From CALBPI01 sp039821645 (GTDB taxonomy: Bacteria; Pseudomonadota; Gammaproteobacteria; Steroidobacterales; Woeseiaceae), in assembly GCA_039821645.1 (NCBI GenBank), contig JBCBNU010000002.1, forward strand, positions 1 to 64,000: a stretch of DNA of 64,000 nucleotides, read 5' to 3'. Both the position numbers and the translations under genes were made by a program. Position 1 is the stretch's first letter. Every line of letters begins with the position of its first letter. Under the pieces are notes generated by a model. That model saw only the letters and a program-made list of their open reading frames with translations, was not told where the DNA came from and searched no databases. This document shows, in pieces, positions 43,370 through 51,257 of this stretch.

Positions 43370-44479
43370 CTAGATTTCGAGACGCTTGATCTTCTCGACG
43401 AGGGTTGTGCGCTGCAAACCCAGCAGTTTTGCAGCTTTCGAGACCACACCATCGCTCATCGCCAACGCCTCCTCGATCAAGGTGCGTTCGATCGATTCAA
43501 TGTGTTCGCGCAGACTCAGCCCATCTTCAGGCAGATCAATTACCGCCGTGTTCATGTCTCCCAACGAATAAACATCATCGGTCTCCGCAGCGCTCAAATC
43601 GCACGGGTCGAGACCCGATATTTCAGCAGGTAGGTCTGCGCGTCGAACCGTGGCATGGGGTCGCACGACAATAAGACGCTCTACAAGGTTGGCGAGCTCC
43701 CTGACATTGCCGGGCCAGTCATAGTCGCGAAGTGCGTCAATCGCATCGTCGGCGAAACTGACGCCGATACCGTGTTTTCGCAGACACCGGTGCACCATCT
43801 CGTCCAGTAATGGAAGCACATCCTCACGGCGCTCGCGCAGCGGGGTTATGTTCAATTCAACGACATTGAGTCGATAGTAAAGGTCTTCTCGAAATGCGTG
43901 CTCCGCGATTCTGGCGTCAAGATCCCGGTGAGTTGCGGCTACAACCCGCACGTCGACTGGAATGCTGCGTACGCCACCGACACGTTCGACAACGCGCTCC
44001 TGCAGAACACGCAGGAGTTTGACCTGCATCGACAACGGCATATCGCCGATCTCGTCAAGAAAGAGTGTGCCGTGGTCGGCCTGCTCGAAGCGTCCTTTGC
44101 GTAGCGCGGACGCGCCAGTGAACGCCCCCTTCTCGTGACCGAATAGTTCACTCTCAAGAAGATCTTGTGGAATAGCTCCGCAATTCACAGCAACAAATTC
44201 ACCGGTTCGTCCGGAGTTTTCGTGCAGCAACCTTGCCACCACCTCTTTTCCCGTACCCGATTCGCCGGTGACCAAGACTGTCGCCGCCGAGGGAGCAACC
44301 TGATCGATCAATTGGCGCACGGTATTGCTCGCCTCACTGAGACCGATGAAGCGTGTGGGATCGGCTCCACAAGCTAAGGATTTTTGCTGACGGACACGCT
44401 CGAGAAGCGTACCGAGCTCATTGAGATCGACAGGCCACTTGAGGTGGAATTTGTTGACCAGATCAGGAACCGCTGCCAT
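43370..44479 (-). CDS. fleQ: FleQ-like sigma-54 activator, AAA+ and DNA-binding part (separate frame)
   Basis: A 369-residue AAA+ enhancer-binding protein part. It has Walker A GESGTGKEV, the GAFTGA-type loop (ELFGHEKGAFTGAS), Walker B TLFLDEIGDMPL, sensor region EDLYYRLNVVELNITPLRER, and a Fis-type helix-turn-helix at the C-terminus (SKAAKLLGLQRTTLVEKIKRL). The closest known relatives are FleQ/FlrA, which activate flagellar sigma-54 promoters. Here the gene lacks its own receiver domain; that is encoded in another frame just upstream. An ATG at 44479 allows separate translation, overlapping the upstream frame by 17 bases. The open frame itself extends to 44596. Confidence 0.85.
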   Translation of the reverse strand: MAAVPDLVNKFHLKWPVDLNELGTLLERVRQQKSLACGADPTRFIGLSEASNTVRQLIDQVAPSAATVLVTGESGTGKEVVARLLHENSGRTGEFVAVNCGAIPQDLLESELFGHEKGAFTGASALRKGRFEQADHGTLFLDEIGDMPLSMQVKLLRVLQERVVERVGGVRSIPVDVRVVAATHRDLDARIAEHAFREDLYYRLNVVELNITPLRERREDVLPLLDEMVHRCLRKHGIGVSFADDAIDALRDYDWPGNVRELANLVERLIVVRPHATVRRADLPAEISGLDPCDLSAAETDDVYSLGDMNTAVIDLPEDGLSLREHIESIERTLIEEALAMSDGVVSKAAKLLGLQRTTLVEKIKRLEI

Positions 44480-44744
44480 TCGAGTCTCGTACGTGAACAA
44501 TAGCAACACCGGGTTGCTCGGCCTGCAGCCAGGTCGCGATATCGTGCGCAGATTCTTGCGAGAGACCGCGACCGAGGAACACGATTTCCAACTCACGGTT
44601 CACCGCATCGGGCCATGACTGATCATCGACAATCGTGACATTCGGGGTGTCGAGGAATTCGATCATCCCACTCAGAGTCTCGGCGCTGGTGCGATCGGGG
44701 TCGATCACCAACACGGACCCTCCAATCCCTGAGGTCCAATTCAT
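44463..44744 (-). CDS. FleQ-like receiver domain part (separate frame)
   Basis: A 93-residue protein that looks like the N-terminal receiver-like domain of FleQ: VLVIDPDRTSAETLSGMIEFL at the start, then VNRELEIVFLGRGL and PGVAIVHVRDSN. As in FleQ, the usual phosphorylation Asp is not evident. It ends at TGA 44463-44465 where a FleQ protein would continue into a linker and the AAA+ domain; that linker (AAVPDLVNKFHLKWPVDLNE) is in the +1 frame. It could be a separate small protein coupled to the next gene, a product of recoding, or part of a frameshifted gene. Confidence 0.7.
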   Translation of the reverse strand: MNWTSGIGGSVLVIDPDRTSAETLSGMIEFLDTPNVTIVDDQSWPDAVNRELEIVFLGRGLSQESAHDIATWLQAEQPGVAIVHVRDSNGSGS

Positions 44745-44853
44745 ACCTGCCCATCCCTGCTGGCGAATTTAAGTGGCGCGCCTGTTTCTTGCCGCGCGGT
44801 CGCTGAGCATACCGCATGCTTAGGGCAATTTCCCAGCGCGGCCCGCAATTTTC

Positions 44854-44880
44854 TCAAGATCGGGCGAGGCCCGCCGATAT
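44854..44880 (+). promoter_or_regulatory. Predicted sigma-28 (FliA) promoter
   Basis: TCAAGATC (44854-44861), exactly 11 bases, then GCCGATAT (44873-44880). The layout and -10 match the FliA consensus TAAAGTTT-N11-GCCGATAA at most positions. It lies about 42 bases before the GGDEF gene and would drive the GGDEF-pomA-pomB-PilZ operon. Its own sigma factor, fliA, is encoded in the same window. Confidence 0.75.
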
Positions 44881-44921
44881 CTCTTTTGCGAGGAACTGTT
44901 ACGGATGCACGGGCGGCACGG

Positions 44922-46010
44922 ATGAGCCTTGTAGACAAATTCATTGGACGCAAAAAAAGCGACCCGTCGAAGACTGTGGGGACGAGTGTGACTGACGGTG
45001 CGCTCGACACGCTCGATAGTATCTTACGCACAACCGGCGAGTTGTCTTTCCCGCTGGAAGACGAGGATCCCAGATTTCTCGATCTGTGCCGCGAGTACGC
45101 AAGGCATGTCACCAATGGCGCACCTATCCTGGACGAGGGAATCGAAGAATCACAGGACGGCGAACGCCAGTGGGGACGCGTCAGAAAGTTCTTCCGAGAG
45201 CGTCGTCAGGCAGAGCACGACTTTGTGGCCAGCCGCACCGAGAGCTATCGTGAACTGATCGAGGGCATGGTCGTAGCGCTCGCGCAGATCGCCGATACGG
45301 AAGCCAACACCCAACGAAAAATCGAACATCACCTCAGCCATGTTTCAGGCGCGGCGGAACGGGGAGACCTGAATGCCGTGCGTCGGTCACTTTCCGAAGC
45401 GATTGCAGCCACCGCGGTCGCGTTTGAGCAACAACGGACCAATTTTGTGGCTCAAATGGACGACACACAGAACAACCTCGTCCGACTACGTGATGATTTC
45501 GCAAGCGCCAGAGAGTCGATGAAGCGCGACACGCTTACTGGCACGTTTAACGACGAGTCTTTCACGATCGCCATTGAGCAAGCGATCAAACTCGACTTCG
45601 TGCTGCAGCAACCCGTGGCCGTTGCCGTCATCCATATCGAAGGTTACCAAGATATTATGACAAACAGCGGATCAGCAGCTGCTGAAGAGGTCGTCTGTTC
45701 GGTCGCCGATTGCATGATGCGCTGTTTCGTTCGTCGCAGCGACACTGTAGCGACGCTCGGAGAAGGTCGATTTGCAGTGCTGCTCACCGACACCACAGAA
45801 GAGATGGCAGACACGCTGCTGCAGCGTTTGAAAGCAATGGTCCGCGACACGGTTCGAATTCCGTACGCCCCTGCGACCGAGCAGGTTTCATGCGTGACGG
45901 GGCTCTCGATGCTCACATTTCAAGATGCCCCTGCAGACGTGATGCGGCGAGCGGCGGCACAGATTCCTGGTCGCGATCCGGCCGGCAATTATCGCCAGCA
46001 CACCGCCTAA
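44922..46010 (+). CDS. GGDEF-domain protein with degenerate active site
   Basis: A 362-residue cytoplasmic protein. The N-terminal 200 residues are helical, with no transmembrane segment. The C-terminal GGDEF domain begins at RDTLTGTFNDESF. The signature GG(D/E)EF is GEGRF, and the metal-binding Asp and FKxxND segment are replaced (HIEGYQDIM), so cyclase activity is unlikely. An inhibitory-site RxxD (RRSD) is kept five residues before GEGRF, so c-di-GMP binding remains possible. It is the first gene of the stator operon behind a FliA promoter. The start is set at ATG 44922; a TTG at 44886 is upstream in frame. Confidence 0.83.
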   Translation: MSLVDKFIGRKKSDPSKTVGTSVTDGALDTLDSILRTTGELSFPLEDEDPRFLDLCREYARHVTNGAPILDEGIEESQDGERQWGRVRKFFRERRQAEHDFVASRTESYRELIEGMVVALAQIADTEANTQRKIEHHLSHVSGAAERGDLNAVRRSLSEAIAATAVAFEQQRTNFVAQMDDTQNNLVRLRDDFASARESMKRDTLTGTFNDESFTIAIEQAIKLDFVLQQPVAVAVIHIEGYQDIMTNSGSAAAEEVVCSVADCMMRCFVRRSDTVATLGEGRFAVLLTDTTEEMADTLLQRLKAMVRDTVRIPYAPATEQVSCVTGLSMLTFQDAPADVMRRAAAQIPGRDPAGNYRQHTA

Positions 46011-46090
46011 AGTCCTGCTCGCGTAAGCCGCTAACCTGACACACGAGGTAAACCCTCGAAACGCGGCGTGTCCCACAGGGAGGAGAGTTC

Positions 46091-46849
46091 TTGGATCTCG
46101 CGACACTCATTGGTTTGATCGGTGCTTTCGGCGTGATTTTCGCCTCCATTTTCATGGGAGGCAGCGCGGGAACGTTCGTCAATACACCGTCCCTGATTGT
46201 TGTCTTTGCTGGCACGTTTCTGGTCACGATGATGAAGTTCAGTCTTGGGCAGTTCCTTGGTGCAGCCAAGGTCGCAGTGAAAGCATTCATGTTTAAGTTG
46301 GCCACACCGCAAGAGTTGATCGAGAAGTCTGTGGAACTCGCCAAGTCAGCGAGACAAGGTGGCATCCTCGCGCTTGAAGAGGCGGAGATCGAAGACGAGT
46401 TCATGCAGACAGGTGTGAACCTTCTGATCGACGGCCATCAGCCAGACATAGTTCGGGAAATGCTGACGAAGGACATGACCCTGACGCTGCAGCGCCATGA
46501 GGAGGGTCAGAACATCTTCAAGGCGATTGGAGACGTAGGCCCGGCTATGGGCATGATCGGAACGCTGATTGGACTGGTGCAGATGCTTTCCGCCATGGAC
46601 GATCCCAAGCAAATCGGGCCCGCTATGGCGGTCGCACTGCTGACTACCCTCTATGGCGCGATTCTCGCAAACATGTTCGCGCTTCCAGTCGCAGACAAAC
46701 TCGCCTTGCGCAGTACCGAGGAAAAGGATCGTAAACGGCTGATCATTGATGCGCTGCTTGGGATCCAGGAAGGCCAGAACCCGCGGGTGATCGAGAGCAT
46801 GCTCGAAGCCTATCTGCCAAAGTCCGCGCGCACTAAAGAAGAGAGCTAA
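46091..46849 (+). CDS. pomA: Flagellar stator protein MotA/PomA
   Basis: A 252-residue four-helix inner-membrane stator subunit. Family marks are GSAGTFVNTPSLIVVFAG near the first helices, the cytoplasmic loop, and the motif GDVGPAMGMIGTLIGLVQML plus GPAMAVALLTTLYGAILANM. The layout matches PomA-type stators of sodium-driven motors more than MotA, though the ion is not proven. The start is an unusual TTG at 46091 with GGAGGAGAG at good distance. An 80-base gap with a small hairpin (46044-46058) separates it from the GGDEF gene. It overlaps nothing downstream; pomB starts 6 bases on. Confidence 0.9.
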   Translation: MDLATLIGLIGAFGVIFASIFMGGSAGTFVNTPSLIVVFAGTFLVTMMKFSLGQFLGAAKVAVKAFMFKLATPQELIEKSVELAKSARQGGILALEEAEIEDEFMQTGVNLLIDGHQPDIVREMLTKDMTLTLQRHEEGQNIFKAIGDVGPAMGMIGTLIGLVQMLSAMDDPKQIGPAMAVALLTTLYGAILANMFALPVADKLALRSTEEKDRKRLIIDALLGIQEGQNPRVIESMLEAYLPKSARTKEES

Positions 46850-46855
46850 TCAGCC

Positions 46856-47734
46856 ATGGAAGAGGCGTCCAAACCTGATGAGGGAGGTGGCGTTCCCGCG
46901 TGGGTGATGACCTTCGCCGATCTGATGACGCTGCTGATGTGCTTTTTCGTACTGCTGCTTGCATTTTCGGAAATGGACGCCCAGAAGTTCAAAGAACTGT
47001 CCGGTTCGATGAAGAACGCATTCGGTGTGCAGGCCGAAATTGAAGCGCGCACCATACCGAAAGGGACCAGCGTCATCGCTCGCGAGTTCAGTCCGGGCAA
47101 ACCCCAACCTACGATCGTAAACGATATTCGTCAGTTCACTATTGATTCGAACAAGAACACGCTCGAGTTTGATGAAGACGACGACCGCAAGGAGGAGCTG
47201 GAGCGCGAGGCTGAACGTATCCGACAGGCGCTGAAGGCGGAAATTGTTGAAGGCTCTCTCGATCTGGTGACCGAAGACGACAAGATCATCATCCATATTC
47301 TTGAGAAAGCGTCTTTTCGCTCCGGTGACGACCAGGTGCGCAAATCCTTTGAACCGACACTCGAGAAGATCGCCAATTTGCTGGTCGACTCCAACGGCAC
47401 GTTGGAGGTAGCAGGCCACACCGACAGCATTCCGATCAACACGGCGAAGTTCCCGTCGAACTGGGCACTTTCAACGAGCCGCGCGGTGTCCGTGGCTCAC
47501 TTGCTGTTGGATAGCGCTCCGATCAATGGACAACGAATGACGGTTACGGGTCATGCAGACACACAGCCGCGGCGACCCAACGATACCCCGGAAAATCGCG
47601 CCGCGAATCGGCGTGTGGATTTGCGCATCGTCATTGGAGAAGACTCGATTTCTCCAAACGTAATCAGCGTTGAAGAACGAACCATGCAAATCGGAAGGGA
47701 CCCGAATGAAGTCAATGAGGAGACTCTACAATGA
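46856..47734 (+). CDS. pomB: Flagellar stator protein MotB/PomB
   Basis: A 292-residue stator subunit with one transmembrane helix (VMTFADLMTLLMCFFVLLLAF), where Asp22 is the ion-carrying residue expected in MotB/PomB. A plug-like, charged periplasmic linker follows, then an OmpA-like peptidoglycan-binding domain (EVAGHTDSIPINT, then GHADTQPRRPND and ENRAANRRVDLRI). Together with PomA it couples ion flow to flagellar rotation. Its end overlaps the PilZ-like gene by 4 bases. Confidence 0.93.
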   Translation: MEEASKPDEGGGVPAWVMTFADLMTLLMCFFVLLLAFSEMDAQKFKELSGSMKNAFGVQAEIEARTIPKGTSVIAREFSPGKPQPTIVNDIRQFTIDSNKNTLEFDEDDDRKEELEREAERIRQALKAEIVEGSLDLVTEDDKIIIHILEKASFRSGDDQVRKSFEPTLEKIANLLVDSNGTLEVAGHTDSIPINTAKFPSNWALSTSRAVSVAHLLLDSAPINGQRMTVTGHADTQPRRPNDTPENRAANRRVDLRIVIGEDSISPNVISVEERTMQIGRDPNEVNEETLQ

Positions 47735-48354
47735 TCCATGAAGCCGAACAGCTCACCGAGCGCGAGATGCGACGCTCATTCAGGATTCGTGAGCATGCGT
47801 TTATCCGGGTTCGCGTTCTTGATGATGCGGAGTTTGCCGCGATCATTGAATCGCGTTCTCTGCGGCGACCTTCTGCCTTTGGAGACCATGCGCGCCTGGT
47901 GCAGCTTGAATCGCAGTTTCAGGAGGCATTTACACTTCTAGGAAATGCACCTCAGTCAGTGCGTCGCTGCCTAGAGACACTGAACGCAAAGCTCAATCTG
48001 CTTGTTGACGCGCAACCTGAGCGCAAATCACTGATTCGAGAATTGACCGAAGGTGAGGCACTGACCTGTGAGATTGGCGCCAGTGGTGTTCGGTTCGATC
48101 ACGATGAACCACTGCCAGAAGGCGCGCGTTTGTTCCTGCAGGTTTTGCTTACTTCTGACAGACACTACCTCGAAACCGCGGCGACCGTGCGCCGGTGCCC
48201 TACCCCGCTCAACGATGACGCAACACGACCGCATGGTATCGCAGCCGAGTTTGTGGGATTCAGTGAAGCGGAGTCAGAACTACTGATCAAGCATCTGTTT
48301 CAGCGCGAATCAGAAAGCCTGCGGATGCGCAGACTAAGCGCGGATGATGAGTAG
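47731..48354 (+). CDS. PilZ-like protein of the stator operon
   Basis: A 207-residue protein. An N-terminal RRSFR (14-18) fits the RxxxR c-di-GMP motif of PilZ domains. The second motif, (D/N)xSxxG, appears as EIGASG, so it is altered. About 95 residues separate the two motifs and include helical stretches, a spacing recalling PilZ proteins with an inserted helical pair. The position as the last gene of the pomA-pomB operon suggests a role in setting stator or motor behaviour in response to c-di-GMP, which is inference. Ligand binding is uncertain because of the altered motif. Confidence 0.75.
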   Translation: MIHEAEQLTEREMRRSFRIREHAFIRVRVLDDAEFAAIIESRSLRRPSAFGDHARLVQLESQFQEAFTLLGNAPQSVRRCLETLNAKLNLLVDAQPERKSLIRELTEGEALTCEIGASGVRFDHDEPLPEGARLFLQVLLTSDRHYLETAATVRRCPTPLNDDATRPHGIAAEFVGFSEAESELLIKHLFQRESESLRMRRLSADDE

Positions 48355-48371
48355 ACCGAAGCTGATCGCGA

Positions 48372-49214
48372 TCAATTAGCGAGACTCTCGACCATCGAGT
48401 CCATCCGCTCTCGGATGACGGGCTGCAACTCTTTCAACCGTTCCAGCGTGAGTTCGAGTCGCCCAAATGACGGGAGCGAGAAGTTGATACCAATTTCCGG
48501 CGTTGAACATGCAGCCAACTCTGACGCGTAGATAACGTCCAGCATGGTCGCACGGCCGCCTGGCGGTTGATCTTCGAGCCCGTCTGACGGTTGTAGCGTA
48601 TCCAGTAGCTCGTCATCAAATCCCCACGCCTCAACGATAAAGCGCCCGATCTGTGGATGCCACGAATCCGGATCATCGCTACGCGCATCAAGATCGACTT
48701 CCACACCCGGGAAATCTCCCGACTTGATCAACATGTAGAGCTTGCCAACCTCGTGCATCAATCCCGCGAGAAACGCTTTTTCCGGATCGACATCGCTACA
48801 CTCTTTGGCCACGACGTAAGCGATAGAAGACATCGCGACACCGCGCCTCCACAGTGTCGCGAGACTCTGCGCTATGCCCGGTAGTTTCTCGCTGATGAAA
48901 ATCTGCTCTACCGCGAAGCTGATAGCCATATTGCGAACCTCTTTGAGCCCAAGACGCATCACCGCACCTCGCAACTCCGACACCGAATTACCCGATGGGT
49001 TGTAGAACGCCGAATTGGCGGCTTTCAACAGCCTTGTTGCCAGTACGGTTTCCACACTGGCCAAGGTAGCGATTTTGTCGATGTCACAATCATCGCGCTC
49101 GAGTGCATCGCGAATTTTAATCACCGCATCGGGAAACGACGGAAGCTTCACCTCCCCCCGATTCAACTCGGTCGAGAGTGCGGTCAAAAATGCCATGGAT
49201 TCTTGCTGAATCAT
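48372..49214 (-). CDS. HDOD-domain protein
   Basis: A 280-residue protein of the HDOD group, a catalytically degenerate relative of HD phosphodiesterases. Typical segments are LPSFPDAVIKIRDAL, LLKAANSAFYNP, and LKEVRNMAISFAVEQIF, then DPEKAFLAGLMHEVGKLYML. HDOD proteins act as regulatory scaffolds in signalling and motility. It is the last gene of the fli operon, 14 bases after the DUF2802 gene, and is convergent with the PilZ-like gene. Confidence 0.87.
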   Translation of the reverse strand: MIQQESMAFLTALSTELNRGEVKLPSFPDAVIKIRDALERDDCDIDKIATLASVETVLATRLLKAANSAFYNPSGNSVSELRGAVMRLGLKEVRNMAISFAVEQIFISEKLPGIAQSLATLWRRGVAMSSIAYVVAKECSDVDPEKAFLAGLMHEVGKLYMLIKSGDFPGVEVDLDARSDDPDSWHPQIGRFIVEAWGFDDELLDTLQPSDGLEDQPPGGRATMLDVIYASELAACSTPEIGINFSLPSFGRLELTLERLKELQPVIRERMDSMVESLAN

Positions 49215-49228
49215 TTATTGCTCCAAAT

Positions 49229-49642
49229 CTAATCTGGCGTCGGCGATGATCCGTGAACACGAAGCAACAACTCTGCCTCTCCCACCGAAATTCCTGCGCG
49301 CGTCGCAATTTCCGCTGCACTTGCGCCTGAGCGAGCCATAGCAGCACCGTCATCAAGACTGCCACCACGGACTACAGAGGCCTGTTGTTGCATACCGAGC
49401 GCATCGAGGCGTGCAGATAGGCGCGTTAGCGCTTCGGTAACACTTTCAATCGGGTCGCCTGTTTCCGAGGCCTCGGTCTCTACAGGATCCTGCGTCGCGA
49501 TCAGCGTCATCAAACGCTTCATCTCGCCATGTTGCACGCTTAGCCTGCGCCGCACTGTGAGCAAAGTCAGGAAAGTGACAACGAACAGTGTCGCGAACAC
49601 CAAAAGAAGCATCTTTGGATAGGTCAACATTTCGACAGTCAT
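49229..49642 (-). CDS. DUF2802 membrane protein
   Basis: A 137-residue protein with one N-terminal transmembrane helix (about 9-28), a Ser/Thr-rich coil and a small C-terminal helical domain (ARSGASAAEIATRAGISVGEAELL) that resembles a helix-turn-helix. DUF2802 genes usually lie at the end of polar-flagellum chemotaxis operons; here the gene follows fliA directly and overlaps it by 4 bases. Function unknown. Confidence 0.82.
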   Translation of the reverse strand: MTVEMLTYPKMLLLVFATLFVVTFLTLLTVRRRLSVQHGEMKRLMTLIATQDPVETEASETGDPIESVTEALTRLSARLDALGMQQQASVVRGGSLDDGAAMARSGASAAEIATRAGISVGEAELLLRVHGSSPTPD

Positions 49643-50382
49643 AGCTTGCCCTCCAGATAGTCTGCGTAGTCACCCATCCGCGCCTTGAGGCGCAACAATG
49701 CCTGACCGTGAATCTGGCAAACACGCGATTCGCTGACCTCAAGGACCATCCCAACCTCCTTCAGATTCATATCCTTTTGGTAGTAGAGCGACAACACGAG
49801 TCGCTCGCGCTCGGGCAGACGACCGATTGCTTCAGCAAGGCGATCTGCGAACTGTGTTTCCTCTAACGCCGAGTCCGGCTCCGCAAAGTCTGTCGACTCG
49901 ACTTCCTGAGTGCGCCCGGAGTCCACATACGGCTGGTCCAGACTGAACAAACGGCAACTCGTCGAATCACGAAGAATCGCGTGATATTCCTCAAGCGGCA
50001 TATCGAGATGATCGGCGATCTCCTGATCAGACGGATCTTTCCCGGTTCGCGCCTGAAGATCCGCGATCGCTTCAGTGATGTTTCGGTAGCGCCGGTGCAC
50101 AGAACGTGGTGTCCAGTCTGATTTTCGAACCTCGTCCAGAATGGCGCCTCGAATGCGAATGCCCGCATATGTTTCAAAGCTCGCGCCGCGGCTTGGATCA
50201 TAGTGACTCGCCGCCTCGATCAAGCCGAGCATCCCCGCCTGAATCAGGTCGTCGAGTTCGATACTCGCCGGAAGCTTAGCCATAATGTGGTGAGCGATTC
50301 GCTTTACCAGTGTGAGATTCTCACTGATCAAACGTTCTGATTCGGTTGCCGTTGGCGCGACGGCCACAGGTGCATAACTCAT
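49639..50382 (-). CDS. fliA: Flagellar sigma factor sigma-28
   Basis: A 247-residue sigma factor that transcribes late flagellar and motility genes. Region 2 reads LIQAGMLGLIEAASHYDPS and GASFETYAGIRIRGAILDEVR, region 3 follows, and region 4 is LPERERLVLSLYYQKDMNLKEVGMVLEVSESRVCQIHGQAL, given here as function order. The ATG at 50382 overlaps the fleN stop (TGATG), with AGGAGG upstream; a GTG at 50385 is an alternative. The predicted FliA promoter at 44854-44880 is a likely target. Confidence 0.96.
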   Translation of the reverse strand: MSYAPVAVAPTATESERLISENLTLVKRIAHHIMAKLPASIELDDLIQAGMLGLIEAASHYDPSRGASFETYAGIRIRGAILDEVRKSDWTPRSVHRRYRNITEAIADLQARTGKDPSDQEIADHLDMPLEEYHAILRDSTSCRLFSLDQPYVDSGRTQEVESTDFAEPDSALEETQFADRLAEAIGRLPERERLVLSLYYQKDMNLKEVGMVLEVSESRVCQIHGQALLRLKARMGDYADYLEGKL

Positions 50383-51257
50383 CACCGGGTCCCTCCTGTC
50401 TTCGCGTTCTTCTCCGCGACGAGACGCTCAAAAAAGAACGTCAACCCCCCGCTGGGCTCATGTCGCTGCTTCCATGCATCTACGGTTTCAGCCAATTGCT
50501 GAAACGCCTTCGATGACCAGCTGTCCGGGTAGGCCTCAACGACGGCCCGCTGCTCCTGGACGCTTTTTCTCAAATACCCATCACTTGGAATCGTGCCGGC
50601 GTGCACCAGCACCACATCCAGAAATCGATCCGTCACCCGCATCAACTTTTCGAATAGCGCACGTCCATCCACGCGACTCCGGGACATATTCGACAGCACG
50701 TGGAAGCGGCGAATCCCGTAGTCCCGGCTGAACACTTTGATCAATGCGTAGGCATCGGTAATCGATGCTGGCTCATCGCAAACGACCACAAGCGCGTGCT
50801 GGGCAGCTTGCGCAAAACGTGCGACGTTCTCTGCAAGGCCCGCTGCGGTATCCACAATCAGAACATCCGGCTGTTTGTCGAGCTCGCTGAAGGCACTGAT
50901 GATTGCTGCCTGGCTCGCTTGCGGAAGGTCGGCCATGGTCCTGTCGCCGGAACTCGCGGGGACGATCCGCACTCCCGCAGGACCTGTGACAATCGCATCG
51001 TCGAGTGTGGCTTCTCCTCTTACCAGATGAGCGAGGTTACAAGTCGGCTGGAGCCCGAGCAGCACATCGACATTGGCGAGGCTAAGGTCAGCGTCCATCA
51101 ACATGACGTCGCGTCCACGCTGCGCCATCGCAATCGCAAGGTTGGTGGAGACATTGGTCTTACCAACCCCCCCTTTACCACTGGTTACCGCGATAACCTT
51201 CGTTGGTTTTCTGGAAACCGCCGCCTGAAGTTGACGAGCTTGCATCGAATCAGCCAT
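50382..51257 (-). CDS. fleN: MinD-like flagellar number regulator FlhG/FleN
   Basis: A 291-residue ATPase of the MinD/ParA group. The P-loop is GKGGVGKT (27-34) with the deviant Walker A Lys, followed by LMDADLSLANVDVLLGL and VLIVDTAAGLAENVARF. The N-terminal QARQLQAAV matches the activation helix of FleN/FlhG. It restrains flagellar number and, in pseudomonads, inhibits FleQ. It overlaps flhF by 8 bases. Confidence 0.95.
   Translation of the reverse strand: MADSMQARQLQAAVSRKPTKVIAVTSGKGGVGKTNVSTNLAIAMAQRGRDVMLMDADLSLANVDVLLGLQPTCNLAHLVRGEATLDDAIVTGPAGVRIVPASSGDRTMADLPQASQAAIISAFSELDKQPDVLIVDTAAGLAENVARFAQAAQHALVVVCDEPASITDAYALIKVFSRDYGIRRFHVLSNMSRSRVDGRALFEKLMRVTDRFLDVVLVHAGTIPSDGYLRKSVQEQRAVVEAYPDSWSSKAFQQLAETVDAWKQRHEPSGGLTFFFERLVAEKNAKTGGTR

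Noticed and set aside
44948..44956. Run of seven A in the GGDEF coding sequence
   Set aside because: The frame continues cleanly through it, and no frameshift product is suggested downstream.
46044..46058. CGAGG/CCTCG hairpin before pomA
   Set aside because: A five-base stem only. It might affect translation but is not enough for a call.
48363..48374. Perfect 12-base palindrome TGATCGCGATCA between convergent genes
   Set aside because: It is short, overlaps a stop codon, and has no T run. Such palindromes occur by chance at this GC content.
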